Source: Pachypanchax playfairii
Taxonomy: Eukaryota; Chordata; Actinopteri; Cyprinodontiformes; Aplocheilidae
NCBI GenBank assembly: GCA_006937955.1
Contig: SSNP01000246.1
Location: 410,596-474,595 of the forward strand
Direction of reading: 5' to 3'
Length of the DNA: 64,000 nucleotides
Of this stretch, positions 1 to 9,814 are shown piece after piece. Under the pieces are notes generated by a model, which had not been told where the DNA came from, made no database searches, and worked only from the letters and a program-made list of their open reading frames with translations. Within the stretch, counting starts at the first letter, position 1; every line of letters begins with the position of its first letter. A program made the translations under genes and the position numbers.

Positions 1-1756
1 CCCCCCCCCCCCCCCGCCCCCCTGTGGTTTCTTTATTCCACACACCACCACACATGCACTCACATCACTGATCACACACAACATAACTTTGTGTGCATCT
101 CCCTCCTTTTGTGACAAACAACCATTAAATACTTTTCTTTTTGGTCTGTCAAATGTGTTCAAGCGGAAGATCTTAAACCATTAATTTTTAATCTGGTACT
201 TGATGTACATGTTTTTTTTAATGAATTTATGTCATGTGAATGGCTCTGTGAAATGTAGAAACTGAATATGTTCCTACATAAAAAAAGAGAAACATTTCAA
301 ACCACATCTAACAGACCCAGGAAGTTACATTTTTCTGACTAAGAATTGATACAGAAATCTGTTTTTGTTGAGATTTTTAATTTTTTTTCTTCCCCATTAA
401 ATAAACATGTAAAATAAAAGACAGAGTGCAATCCCATACCATTAGATTGTTCACTTACTTGGTAACATTTGAATTACGATACTGATCCAATACTGATACT
501 TTGCTAAAAAATGTTCCGTTTGGAAAATTACATTTTAAAATTAGTGTAATTAAGTTCTAACCCTTCCTCTCTGATCATGACATCTTCATTTTATGTCTTA
601 TAATTTATTTTTAGATGTTTCATGATGTTTATAGTGTTTCCACGTGTTGGTTCAGTTATTTTAAGGGCAGGAACACTGAGTTACTGCATCCAGTTGGAGA
701 AGGAAAGTTAATATTCCACAAACCATTTCGTTAACGTTGTTTGTGACACGAACGTTGCTTCACACGTGACAGTGTTTGTTTTGTCATGTTAATCTTAGCT
801 AACAGCACACGCACTCTGGCAACAGGTGAGCAGCGTTGCTCTGCGTCCTTCTGCTTTTATACTGTACCATCATGCACTTAGCATGATTTATAAAATTTTC
901 CAGTTAATGACAAACTACATATTGACTTAAAATGACTAAAATAAAGATATTTTAATAAGATAATCCAAATCCAAATCATAAAAAGCTGGAATCAGAGGTA
1001 TTGATCTTTAAGTATCGATCTGCACATCCCTAGTAAGTGACCAAAGCAAAAAAAATATACTGCTTAATGTGTGGAATCACTGTGGTAGCATCATCAAAAA
1101 AACTACTACAACGTTGAATTTCCCTTCTGGGATAAATAAAGTATTTTTCATTAATTTCATCAGTGGCGGCTGGTGAAATATTTTTTGGGTGGGGGTGCAT
1201 AAATCCAATTAAGTGATGGTCAATAAAACATTTGTAAAGATGAGTTAATGTAAACCCTGTATAAAAAAAATACATTTTCAACTTCAGTTAAATATTTAAC
1301 AAAGACTTTATTCATTTGTAAAATAGAAAGATAATCACTAGAACAGGTTCATCTAGTCAGCCAAACAGACACATTTTGTGTTAAGTAATATTGAATATAA
1401 TATAAACATTAAATATGTTTGATCATTTTAATTGTCCAGCATTGGATAAACCTCCACAGTTGTGTCCAGTATGTCTCAGGAAACCTCCCACTGTGCTGTA
1501 GAAACAGTTCTCCATTCAGCAAGTCACACTGACGAGATGCTGAGTGTAGACAAAACACTCCTCAATGTGCAGCAGGATGGTGTCACACACCTAAAAACTG
1601 TTTTTCATTATAATGAACCTACAGCCATCTACGAGTCATAATTTTAAACTTCCTGACAACTTTTTTTCTTTACAGACTTCTCTATCACTGGGTTTAACAA
1701 GTTTCCCTTCTGTTCAGTTTTATTCTACCAGAAAACAAAAATAAAACATTGTTATG
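1..1756. other. Non-coding, presumed il1rapl1 intron 2
   Basis: No gene is supported here. The window opens on a C-rich run. The stretch from about 470 to 1031 carries degenerate GATACTGAT / GTATCGATC words and ends in TGCACATCCCTA, which resembles the terminus of the hAT-like 'AGGGATGCA...' MITEs common in fish. This is a weak call. A LINE tail follows at 1105-1160, then AT-rich sequence without a recognisable ORF. Confidence 0.5.
1105..1160 (+). mobile_element. Solo 3' tail of an L2/CR1-group LINE
   Basis: The plus strand reads ACTACAACGTTGAATTTCCC then TTCTGGGATAAATAAAG. It is nearly identical to the 3' end of the LINE at 1757-5010, which lies on the other strand. Nothing of the ORF precedes it. 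It is therefore either a severely 5'-truncated insertion or the end of an element recombined away. Confidence 0.7.
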
Positions 1757-4700
1757 AAATGAAAATGAAATGAAATGAAAAATACTTTATTTATCCCAGA
1801 AGGGAAATTCAACGTTGTAGTAGTTTTTTTTTTTTGTCCAACAATAAAAACAACAATGAAGACAACAATACAATAATAAAAATCAAGGTCTGTTCTTGTT
1901 GTGGAGGCTAATGGCTGCAGGCAGGAATGATCTTTTGTATCTTTCGGTCTTGCATCGGACCTGAAGAAGCCTCTCACTGAACACACTCTGTTGTTTGATC
2001 ACTGTGTCGTGCAGAGGGTGAGAAGAGTCCTCCATCATCTTCATCAGCTTGTCCAGCATTCTTTTTTGTACAATCAGCTCCAGCGGCTCCAGAGATACTC
2101 CCAGCACAGATCCAGCTTTCCTGATCAGATTGTTGATTCTCTTCAAGTCTCTGGTTCTGATGCTGCTGCCCCAGCAGATGGCTGCGAAGCTGATTGCACT
2201 TTCCACAACAGACCTATAGAAGATTTGCAACATCTTGGTGCAGACATTAAAAGATCTCAGCTTCCTTAAGAAGTAGAGTCTGCTCTGACCTTTCTTGTAG
2301 ATGTATTCTGTGTTGCATTTCCACTCTAGTCTGTTGTCCAGCTGAACTCCAAGGTACTTGTATTCCTCCACCACCTCTACCTCCTCTCCTAGGATGGAAA
2401 TACTGCTGTGTTGATTCTTTCTCCTCCTGAAGTCAACAATCATCTCCTTAGTTTTGCTGGTATTTAAAACGAGATGATTGTTACTGCACCATTTCACAAA
2501 CTGACTGACCAGTTCTCTATACTCAGCTTCTTGTCCCTCACTGATGCACCCAACAACTGCAGAGTCATCAGAGTATTTCTGCAGATGACAGGACTCATAG
2601 TTGTACTGGAAGTCAGAGGTGTACATCGTGAAGAGAAATGGTGAGAGTACAGTTCCTTGTGGCGCTCCAGTGCTGCTGACCTCCATCCCAGACACACAAC
2701 CCCCCAGTCTCACAAACTGTGGTCTGTTTGTGAGGTAGTCATAAATCCAGGAGGTTGTGGAGGAATCCACCTGGAATTTATGGAGCTTCTCACATAAGAA
2801 AGCAGGCTGAATTGTGTTAAAAGCACTTGAGAAGTCAAAGAACATGACCCTCAAAGTGCTGCCTGATTGGTCCAGATGAGCGTGTGCTCTGTGAAGCAGG
2901 TAGATGATGGCATCTTCAACCCCAAGCCCATTACGGTATGCAAACTGTAATGGGTCCTGAAAGGTGCTGACCTGCTTGTTGAGGTGAGCCAGTAAGAGTC
3001 TCTCCAGGACTTTCATGACGTGAGATGTCAGGGCAACTGGTCTGTAGTCGTTTGGTTCAGCTGGTTGTGGTTTTTTAGGTACTGGAACAAGGCAGGATGT
3101 TTTCCACAGCACAGGAACTGTTTTCTGTCTCAGACTGGTGTTGAAGAGGTGCTGGAGAACTGGACATAGTTGCATTGAGCAGGTCTTGAGAACTCTGGGA
3201 CTGACACCATCTGGACCTGCAGCCTTGTTCTGGTTCAGTTTCTCCAGTTGTTTCTTGACCTGGTAGCAGGTCACAGACAGAGTGGAGGTGGAGGCAGAGG
3301 AGGTCTTTGGGTGCTCTGAGGTGGAGGAAGATGATGCAGTGTTCTGGTCCATGACTGAGCTGGAGGGTGACGAAGTGGAGGTGTGACAGGAAAGCTGTGG
3401 GCTCATGGAGGGTGTGTGGTCTGTGGGGATGGAGGCAGGGGGGGAACTGAACCTGTTGAAGAACATGTTCAGTTCATTAGCTCTGTCCAGACCTCCATCA
3501 GTCTGGTCCCCCTTTACCTTGAAGCCGGTGATCTTCTTCATTCCAGACCACACATCCCTCACGTTGTTCTGCTGGAGCTGACTCTCTAGCTTCCTCCTGT
3601 AGTCCTCCTTGCACTTCCTTGTTTGTGCTTTAAGTTGTTTTTGTGTTGTCTTTAATAACTCCCTGTCACCATCCCTGAAGGCTTTCTTTTTGATGTTCAG
3701 CAGCTTTTTCAGGTCTCTGGTGATCCAGGGTTTGTTATTGGGGAAGCACCTCACAGTTCTTGTTGGTACGATGCTGTCCACACAGAAGTTTATATAATCT
3801 GTCACACACTCAGTCATGGTGTTGATGTTGTCTCCATGAGGTTCACAGAGGACATTCCAGTCCGTAGCCTCGAAGCAACTTTTCAGAGCACCTTCAGCAT
3901 CATTAGACCAGGTTTTGATGGTTTTTGTGATCACTGGTTGCTGCTGAACGATGGGCTTGTAGGTGGAGGTGAGAAGAACCAGATTATGGTCAGATCTTCC
4001 TAAAGGTGGCAGGGCAGAGGAGCTGTATGCATTTTTAATATTTACATAAAATAAGTCCAACGTCTTATTTTCTCTGGTGGAGCAACTGACAAACTGTTGG
4101 AATGTTGGTAAAGCTGTAGAGAGGGAGACGTTGTTGAAGTCTCCAGAGATCGCCATAACTGAGTTTGGATGCTGTGTTTGTAGCCTCGCAACAACGGAGC
4201 TGATGACATCACAGGCAGTTTCTGGAGCGGTACCAGGTATTATATAAACCGCTACCAGAATAACACAGGTAAACTCTCTGGGTAAATAATATGGACGGAA
4301 ACTCACAGCTAACAGTTCGATGTCCCTCGTACAGATCTTCTCCTTTACGGTGACATGTCCAGGATGACACCAACGCTGGTTAACCAGCACTAAGATACCA
4401 CCTCCCCTCAGCTTCCCGCTGAGTTGCTTACTGCGGTCTGCGCGGACCGTCATAAAGCCGTGTACAGACACGTTACTGTCCGGGATGTGTTCATGCAGCC
4501 ACGTCTCGGTGAAACACATAAAACTGCATTCTCTGTACTCTCTCTGGGACCTGGTTAGCACCTCGAGCTCGTCCGTTTTGTTAGCTAGCGATCTGACGTT
4601 ACCCATCAAAACAGTTGGAAGAAACGGTTTAAATCTCCACCGCTTTTCTCTCTGCTTCACTCCTGCCCTGCGTCCTCTTCTCTTTCTCTTCAACTCCAGC

Positions 4701-5010
4701 GGGATTTGCTGTGTTATTTCACTGTTAATTTTGATTTGGGAGAGTTTTATCAGTTGGTCACGCTGATAAACAAGTCTTCCGTTGCCATGGAGACTCATCA
4801 TAACCAAATCTGGAAACAGCCAAAAAGAGCCAAAAACATTCAAAAAACTCTCCCGTGCAGCACAGCCCCCGAACCGATGCAAAATCCCCTTTAAAACAAA
4901 ACTAATTTGACAGCTGAAGTCTGTCAAAAGACGGCTGTAATTTTAAAAAATCACAATAGCAAAGACAGAGCTACTACAATTTGCTGCCACCTCGCGGCGC
5001 ATTCATAATC
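1757..5010 (-). mobile_element. Near-full-length non-LTR retrotransposon, CR1/L2 group
   Basis: The element reads on the minus strand. It has a short 5' leader from about 5010, one long ORF (4927-1883), and a 3' UTR ending in GGGATAAATAAAGTATTTTT followed by irregular TTTCA repeats near 1757-1790. A microsatellite tail rather than poly(A) is typical of L2/CR1-group LINEs in fish. The 5' limit is supported by a second copy at 52254-53425. Both begin with a leader reading GTGGCAGC...GTAGCTCTGT on the minus strand. I did not identify a clear target-site duplication because the tail is repetitive. Clade assignment (L2/Maui-like against Rex1-like) is tentative. Confidence 0.85.
1883..4927 (-). CDS. 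LINE ORF2: AP-endonuclease plus reverse transcriptase
   Basis: This single uninterrupted ORF of 1014 codons encodes the enzyme that nicks target DNA and reverse-transcribes the element's RNA. Residues about 108-318 form the AP-endonuclease domain: LMGNVRSLANKTDEL at the start, SGDFNN at 261-266 and SDH at 312-314. A Ser-rich linker spans about 500-555. The RT domain follows, with FFDFSSAF (Asp698), GAPQGTVLSP (about 754-763) and the YSDD active site at 785-788. The C-terminus has the CWGSSIRTRDLKRINNLIRKAG region usual in this group. There is no RNase H. Translation may begin at a Met downstream of the first, since the first 40 or so residues resemble no domain I know. All catalytic motifs are intact, so the copy may be young. 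It lies in the presumed il1rapl1 intron, in the same transcriptional direction. Confidence 0.9.
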   Translation of the reverse strand: MTDFSCQISFVLKGILHRFGGCAARESFLNVFGSFWLFPDLVMMSLHGNGRLVYQRDQLIKLSQIKINSEITQQIPLELKRKRRGRRAGVKQREKRWRFKPFLPTVLMGNVRSLANKTDELEVLTRSQREYRECSFMCFTETWLHEHIPDSNVSVHGFMTVRADRSKQLSGKLRGGGILVLVNQRWCHPGHVTVKEKICTRDIELLAVSFRPYYLPREFTCVILVAVYIIPGTAPETACDVISSVVARLQTQHPNSVMAISGDFNNVSLSTALPTFQQFVSCSTRENKTLDLFYVNIKNAYSSSALPPLGRSDHNLVLLTSTYKPIVQQQPVITKTIKTWSNDAEGALKSCFEATDWNVLCEPHGDNINTMTECVTDYINFCVDSIVPTRTVRCFPNNKPWITRDLKKLLNIKKKAFRDGDRELLKTTQKQLKAQTRKCKEDYRRKLESQLQQNNVRDVWSGMKKITGFKVKGDQTDGGLDRANELNMFFNRFSSPPASIPTDHTPSMSPQLSCHTSTSSPSSSVMDQNTASSSSTSEHPKTSSASTSTLSVTCYQVKKQLEKLNQNKAAGPDGVSPRVLKTCSMQLCPVLQHLFNTSLRQKTVPVLWKTSCLVPVPKKPQPAEPNDYRPVALTSHVMKVLERLLLAHLNKQVSTFQDPLQFAYRNGLGVEDAIIYLLHRAHAHLDQSGSTLRVMFFDFSSAFNTIQPAFLCEKLHKFQVDSSTTSWIYDYLTNRPQFVRLGGCVSGMEVSSTGAPQGTVLSPFLFTMYTSDFQYNYESCHLQKYSDDSAVVGCISEGQEAEYRELVSQFVKWCSNNHLVLNTSKTKEMIVDFRRRKNQHSSISILGEEVEVVEEYKYLGVQLDNRLEWKCNTEYIYKKGQSRLYFLRKLRSFNVCTKMLQIFYRSVVESAISFAAICWGSSIRTRDLKRINNLIRKAGSVLGVSLEPLELIVQKRMLDKLMKMMEDSSHPLHDTVIKQQSVFSERLLQVRCKTERYKRSFLPAAISLHNKNRP

Positions 5011-5128
5011 CTGATGTTATTACTTCTATTATACATGCGTCTGCTGGTGTTTTCTTCTTTATGTTTTCAGACAGATGTTTCATATCCCTCCTCACTCCTG
5101 TAACCATCCAGGATCAGTGCTGCTTGTT
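4928..5128. other. LINE 5' leader and short spacer
   Basis: Bases 4928 to about 5010 are the minus-strand 5' leader of the LINE. The rest is short AT-rich spacer with no coding signal before the TTAA-element fragment. Confidence 0.5.
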
Positions 5129-5335
5129 TTAAAGAGGCCATTTCATACAAATTTCAGGACTTTGTGGTTATTTCTTAAATATTAACCAGTAATATGAAAC
5201 ATTTTATATCTAAAAAACGTCAGGAAACACTTATTGACAGACCTTTCAATCTGTCTGCATTAAAATTCGGGTGGTTCCAGTTCCTTTCGTCAAGTTGCTT
5301 CGACTGCTTCGTCAGCAGCTCGTTCACATTCACGA
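5129..5335 (-). repeat. Truncated copy of a TTAA-flanked MITE (unoccupied paralogue)
   Basis: A TTAA at 5129-5132 is followed by AGAGGCCATTTCATAC. This matches the right terminus of the nested element at 18685-19925 in reverse orientation. Similarity can be followed through the minus-strand words GGAACCACCCGAATTTTAA and CGAGCTGCTGAC to about 5335, where the Tc1 element takes over. The second terminus is missing. This copy has an uninterrupted GTTAATATTTAAGAAATAA (minus strand), exactly where the copy at 19 kb carries a 653-bp foldback insertion. It therefore shows the empty site. Confidence 0.7.
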
Positions 5336-5339
5336 CGTT

Positions 5340-6564
5340 TGACAAAGTGGCCGGTGTGAACGCACCATAAGAGATTGTTGGGAGCAACAACACCATGAAG
5401 TCCAAAGAACACACCAGACAGGTCAGGGACAAAGTTATTGAGAAATTTAAATCAGGCTTAGGCTACAAAAAGATTTCCCAAGCCTTGAACATCCCATGGA
5501 GCACTGTTCAAGCAATCATTCAGAAATGGAAGGAGTATGGCACAACTGTAAATCTATCAAGACAAGGCCGTCCACCTAAACTCACAGGCCGAACAAGGAG
5601 AGCGCTGATCAGAAATACAGCCAAGAGGCCCATGGTGACTCTGGACGAGCTGCAGATATCTACAGCTCAGGTGGGGGAATCAGTCCATGAGACAACTATT
5701 AGTCGTGCACTGCACAAAGTTGGCCTTAATGGAAGAGTGGCAAGAAGAAAGCTATTGTTAAAAGAAAACCACAAGAAGTCCCATTTGCAGTTTGCCACAA
5801 GCCATGTGGAGGACACAGCAAACATGTGGAAGAAGGTGCTCTGGTCAGATGAGACCAAAATTGAATTTTTTGGCCAAAATGCAAAACGCTATGTGTGGTG
5901 GAAAACTAACACTGCACATCACTCTGAACACACCATCCCCACTGTCAAATATGGTGGTGGCAGCATCATGCTCTGGGGGTGCTTCTCTTCAGCAGGGACA
6001 GGGAAGCTAGTCAGAGTTGATGGGAAGATGGATGGAGCCAAATACAGGGCCATCTTGGAAGAAAACCTCTTGGAGTCTGCAAAAGACTTGAGACTGGGGC
6101 AGAGGTTCCCCTTCCAGCAGGACAACGACCCTAAACATAAAGTCAGGGCAACAGTGGAATGGTTTAAAACAAAACATATCCATGTGTTAGAATGGCCCAG
6201 TCAAAGTCCAGATCTAAATCGAGAATCTGTGGCAAGATCTGAAAACTGCTGCTCACAAACACTGTCCATCTAATCTGACTGAGCTGGAGCTGTTTGGCAA
6301 AGATGAATGGGCAAGAATTTCAGTCTCTAGATGTGCAAAGCTGGTAGAGACATACCCTAAAAGACTGGCAGCTGTAATTGCAGCAAAAGGTGGTTCTACA
6401 AAGTATTGACTCAGGGGGCTGAATAATTACGCACACCCCACTTTTCAGTTATGTATTTGTAAAAAATGTTTGGAATCATGTACGATTTTCGTTCCACTTC
6501 TCACGTGTACACCACTTTGTGTTGGTCTTTCACGTGGAATTCCAATAAAATTGATTAATGTTCG
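5340..6564 (+). mobile_element. Tc1/mariner element, ends eroded
   Basis: A transposase reading frame (5395-6409) is followed by the 3' non-coding part typical of fish Tc1 elements: a GCACACCCCACTTTTCAG region, then TTTGTGTTGGTCTTTCACGTGG and CCAATAAAATTGATTAATG. The expected last part of the 3' inverted repeat is absent, because the sequence changes at about 6565 to a Gypsy-type LTR. On the 5' side the inverted repeat is also not visible, and the boundary with the upstream TTAA-element fragment is only approximate. Both ends therefore appear lost and the copy should be immobile. Confidence 0.75.
5395..6409 (+). pseudogene. Tc1-like transposase, frameshifted
   Basis: This is a DDE transposase that would cut and paste a Tc1 element at TA sites. 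An N-terminal helix-turn-helix (residues about 5-50, with the GYKKISQALNIPWSTVQAI region) is followed by a GRPPKL segment (58-63). Asp152 lies in LWSDETK and Asp243 in QQDNDPKH. The catalytic Glu would fall exactly 34 residues after Asp243, which is the D34E spacing of Tc1. Five bases are missing at the 6220/6221 junction, just before that Glu, so the frame is lost and the long ORF stops at 6273. In the shifted frame the expected C-terminus can still be read to a stop at 6407-6409. Allowing for the five lost bases, this corresponds to about 339 residues, the normal family length. One indel and few other lesions suggest a fairly recent death. Confidence 0.9.
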
Positions 6565-7347
6565 TGTCATGTCCAGTGCTCTGTGTCTGGTTGTGGGTTT
6601 TCTGTGTCGGGTGAGGGATCTTCTCAGAGCAACCATCTTCGTGGAGAGCTAGAGCAGGCTGATTGATCACAGCTGGCGGAGATCAGGACTGATGAGGAGT
6701 GGGAGCTGTACTTAAGCTGCAGGCAGACTGTCAGTCGAGGCCTAATTGTTGACCTAAATGGAGACACACCATAAGCCATTTCTTCCGAGTTTCCTAGTGT
6801 TATTTAAAAAGTTTATTGTTCTGAGTTATCTCCTTGTTGTTTCCAAGTAACCTGTCTTCTCTCCAGGATTACACCCAGAGCTCTCACTCCTCAGTCCTCC
6901 GAGAAACCTCCTTCCGAGTTCCCATGAGTCTCTGTGCCCCACTGGATTATCTCTTTGACCTCCTGTGTTCCTCCTTGTGACTCTCCCTGGACTTCCCTGC
7001 TTCATCTCCGCCATCAGCCTGCCTGCTCTCCAGCCCGCTCACCCGACACACACCTCCAGGTCTCCATCTCCTTTCACAGACACACCACTGGACCTGCCTT
7101 CCCCCGTGTTCCTCATCCTCAGCCCTCCCGTGAGTGTTTCCCCTCTGTAAACATTTCCTCCGCCTGTCCTTGTGTTTCAGTGACTAATTGTTTATCTCCT
7201 CCCCAGTCCAAGAGCTTCCCGAGAATCATCCCTGTTGTTCATTTCACATTCACCATTGTAAATAAACTTTCACCTTTTTTCACCTGAGCTTGTGTCCGTG
7301 TGTGAGTCTACTATTGGGTCAGAACCTCTCCTTGCGAGAACGTGCCA
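6565..7347 (+). repeat. 5' LTR of the Gypsy-type element
   Basis: The proposed start is TGTCATG (6565-6571). The LTR has lost two short blocks that the 3' copy retains (equivalents of about 9451-9499 and 9507-9536), an inference from the shared TCCAGTG between them. A polyadenylation signal AATAAA is at 7261-7266. The proposed end is GTGCCA at 7347, followed by GAACAACCAGGCC, which looks like the primer-binding/leader sequence of fish Gypsy elements. No TATA box is clear; GCTGTACTTAAGC at about 6706-6718 may be a decayed one. Confidence 0.6.
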
Positions 7348-7360
7348 GAACAACCAGGCC

Positions 7361-7560
7361 AGCTCGACCCAGCAGACTCTACCGGCCAAGCTCAGTTTCC
7401 AGTGCCAGTATTCACCCCCGTGATGGCTCCCGCGGGAGATCAGCTTGAGCGCGAGGTAACAGCTGAGAGGCTGGAGTACCTCCTCGCCCGCGTGGCGTTC
7501 AACTCCCCCGATCCGAGCAAGGCGATCTCCGCGCTGGATGATGTGGTTGATCTGCTCTGA
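7361..7560 (+). pseudogene. Gag N-terminus remnant of the Gypsy-type element
   Basis: Just after the leader the frame reads LDPADSTGQAQFPVPVF and then LERLEYLLARVAFNSPDP-like sequence, ending in a stop at 7558-7560. Gag in related fish elements commonly begins with Met-Asp-Pro-Ala-Asp. Here the start codon position reads CTC, so an upstream ATG at 7342 would have to be used. The protein is cut off after about 70 codons. I infer a decayed or vestigial Gag and see no capsid or zinc knuckle. Confidence 0.5.
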
Positions 7561-7695
7561 GCTAACTCCCACCTTCTGCAGATCCCCACCATCTCCCAGT
7601 GGTATACGAACGCAGTAACAGCGAGAGGATGGCTGCTACTACAGCTGTGGTCTCTGAGGGAAACACCACCTAGCCCTGCCTGCTCCTCTCTAGCG

Positions 7696-9308
7696 GTGCC
7701 ACCCGCTCTCTCCTCAGCTGTTCCGTCCACGCTCCCTTGTGTTTCAGCGGTTCCACCCGCTCTTCCCCGTGCTTCAGCGGTTCCGTCCGCTCACCCCTGT
7801 GCTTCAGCGGTTCCGTCTGCTCACCCCTGTGCTTCAGCGGTTCCGTCCGCTCACCCCTGTGCTTCAGCGGTTCCGTCCGCTCACCCCTTTGCTTCAGAGG
7901 CTCCATCAGCAGGTGCTGCTGCGCCAGCCCAGTGCTCGTCAGCATTTGCCGCTGCGCCAGCCCCGTGCTCGTCAGCATGTGCTGCTGTGCTCCGCGCCTG
8001 TCATCTGGCCCCGCTGAGTCGTTTACTCTGAGGTCCCGGCTCCGAAGCAGGCCCCGCCGTTGGAAACTTCGCAGAGGGGAATCGGCCTTGGGTTTCACTC
8101 CTCTTCAGGCCACAGAGGAGGTTCAGGTGAACACCTCAGCGCCGGTTCCAGGGTCCGAGGGCGTCACGGCCAGTGACACGCCTCAATTGCCTGTTCCAGT
8201 GTCCGACTGTGTCACGGTCGGTGACGCGCCTCCAACGTTGGCCTCTGGGCTCGAGGACGTCACGGCCCGTGACGCTCCTCCTACGAGAGTCCCAGGGTAC
8301 GAGGACGTCACGGTCGGTGACGCTCCTCCAATGGCGTCTCCAGGGTCTGAGGACGTCACGGTCGGTGATGCTCCTCCAATGCCGTCTTCAGGGTCCGAGG
8401 ACGTCACGGCCTGTGACGTTCCTCCCAGTCCTCCTGAGGGTCCCGACGCGCCGGTCTCCAGTCCTCCAGAGGGTCCCGATGCCTCCAGTTCTCCCGAGGG
8501 TCCCGACGCCTCACATCCTTTAGAGGTTTCCAGCCTTGTTCCTGCCAGCCTCCTGGACAACTCCAGGGTCGCCTTCGCCGGTCTCCTGGCACCGCCTCCT
8601 GGATTTGAAGATGTCACGGCCAGTGACGGTCCTCCACCATTGCCTGAGGGTCCCGCTGACCGCTGTCCTCCGGAGGGCTCCGGTTCCAGTCTCCAGTCAT
8701 TCCAGGGCTCCAGTTCCAGTGGTTCCAGTCTCCAGTCATCCCGTGGCTACAGTTCCAGTGGTTCCAGTCTCCAGTCATTCCAGGGCTCCAGTTCCAGTGG
8801 TTCCAGTCTCCAGTTATCCAGTGGCTCCAGTTCCAGTGGGTCCAGTTCCGGTGGTTTCAGTCCTGGTTCTGGTTCCAGTCGTCCAGAGGGCTCGGTTCCA
8901 GTTCCTGACTCATCGGTTCCAGTGCCAGACTCATCAGTTCCAGTGCCAGACTCATCAGTTCCAGTTCCAGTCGCTGCCGTTCCAGTTCCAGTTCCAATCG
9001 CTCCAGTTCCAGTTTTCAGTCTTTATGGTTCCAGTTCAACACCACTTAGCACCAGACCTCCGAGACCTCCGAGACCTCCTAGACCTCCAGCAGCAAGTTC
9101 CAGAACCAGACCCAGCCATCCACCAGCCGGTTCCAGTACTCCACCAGCCGGTTCCAGTCCTCCACCAGCCGGTTCAAGTTCTCTTCGCCTCGCGGCTCCC
9201 AGGCTGCTCTCCAGGCGCGCTGCGCCTCCTCGTTGTTCCGCGGCTCCAAGGCCGCTCTCCTGGCGCGCTGCGCCTCCTCGTCGCGCGGCCTCCATGCCGC
9301 CCTCCTGA
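7696..9308 (+). pseudogene. Low-complexity repeat ORF inside the Gypsy-type element
   Basis: This block is almost wholly built of tandem repeats. From 7740 to 7900 a 30-bp unit (core CTTCAGCGGTTCCGTCCGCT) repeats about five times, reading ASAVPSAHPC in one frame. From about 8130 to 8430 a unit of roughly 60 bp encodes EDVTVGDAPP-like peptides. From 8680 to 8880 Ser/Gly repeats (SSSGSSLQS) follow, then PVPDSSVPV repeats to 9010, PPRPP and PPAGSS repeats to 9180, and a GC-rich 45-bp repeat to about 9425. One frame stays open from 7737 to 9308 (523 codons), while the 10-residue repeat of its first part reads more naturally in the 7696 frame. I recognise no domain. It may be a stretched Gag linker or only expanded repeat DNA. 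Confidence 0.45.
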
Positions 9309-9443
9309 GTCCCTGCTCCTCGTTGCGCGGCCTCCACGCCGCCCTCCTGAGTCCCGGCTCCTCGTCACGCGGCCTCCACGCCGCCCTCCTGAGTGTCTCT
9401 GTGGCCCCGCGGCAGCCCTCCTGAGTTTGTCTCAGCCGGAGGG

Positions 9444-9814
9444 TGTGATGAGGCAAGTTGGGACATTTTCAGTTCTTTGGAGTTTACCCTTGTTGTTTTT
9501 CCAGTGTTTTTGTTCCCTCCTCCGGGTCCCCCACCTCTCTGTGTCTGGTTGTGGGTTTTCTGTGTCGGGTGAGGGATCTTCTCAGAGCAACCATCTTCAT
9601 GGAGAGCCAGAGCAGGCTGATTGATCACAGCTGGCGGAGAACAGGACTGATGAGGAGTGGGAGCTGTACTTAAGCTGCAGGCAGACTGTCAGTCGAGGCC
9701 TGGTTGTTGACCTAAATGGTAACACACCATAAGCCATTTCTTCCAAGTTTCCTAGTGTTATTTAAAAAGTTTAATGTTCTGAGTTATCTCCTTGTTGTTT
9801 CCAAGTAACCTGTC
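9444..9814 (+). repeat. 3' LTR, truncated
   Basis: The start is set at TGTGATGAGG, directly after a short purine run GGAGGG (9438-9443) that would serve as the polypurine tract. The LTR matches the 5' copy from 9537 to 9814 and ends at AACCTGTC. After this the sequence changes to unrelated DNA, while the 5' LTR continues TTCTCTCCAGG. About the last 490 bp, including the AATAAA, are missing. Confidence 0.65.

Larger units (their letters stand above)
6565..9814 (+). mobile_element. Non-autonomous Gypsy-type LTR element, 3' truncated
   Basis: A long direct repeat marks two LTRs. Bases 6582-6856 and 9540-9814 align without gaps, with by eye about nine mismatches in 275. Between them lie a gag-like start and about 1.6 kb of low-complexity coding-like sequence. 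No protease, RT, RNase H or integrase is readable, so the element depends on proteins supplied in trans or is a deletion derivative. The 3' LTR stops at 9814, where the 5' LTR continues for about 490 bp more, so the 3' end is lost. No target-site duplication is found, in agreement with that loss. The 5' LTR abuts the broken end of the Tc1 element. Confidence 0.75.

Noticed and set aside
8183..9456. Minus-strand ORFs opposite the Gypsy-type repeat region
   Set aside because: Shadows of the repeat-rich plus-strand frame; composition mirrors the repeats.
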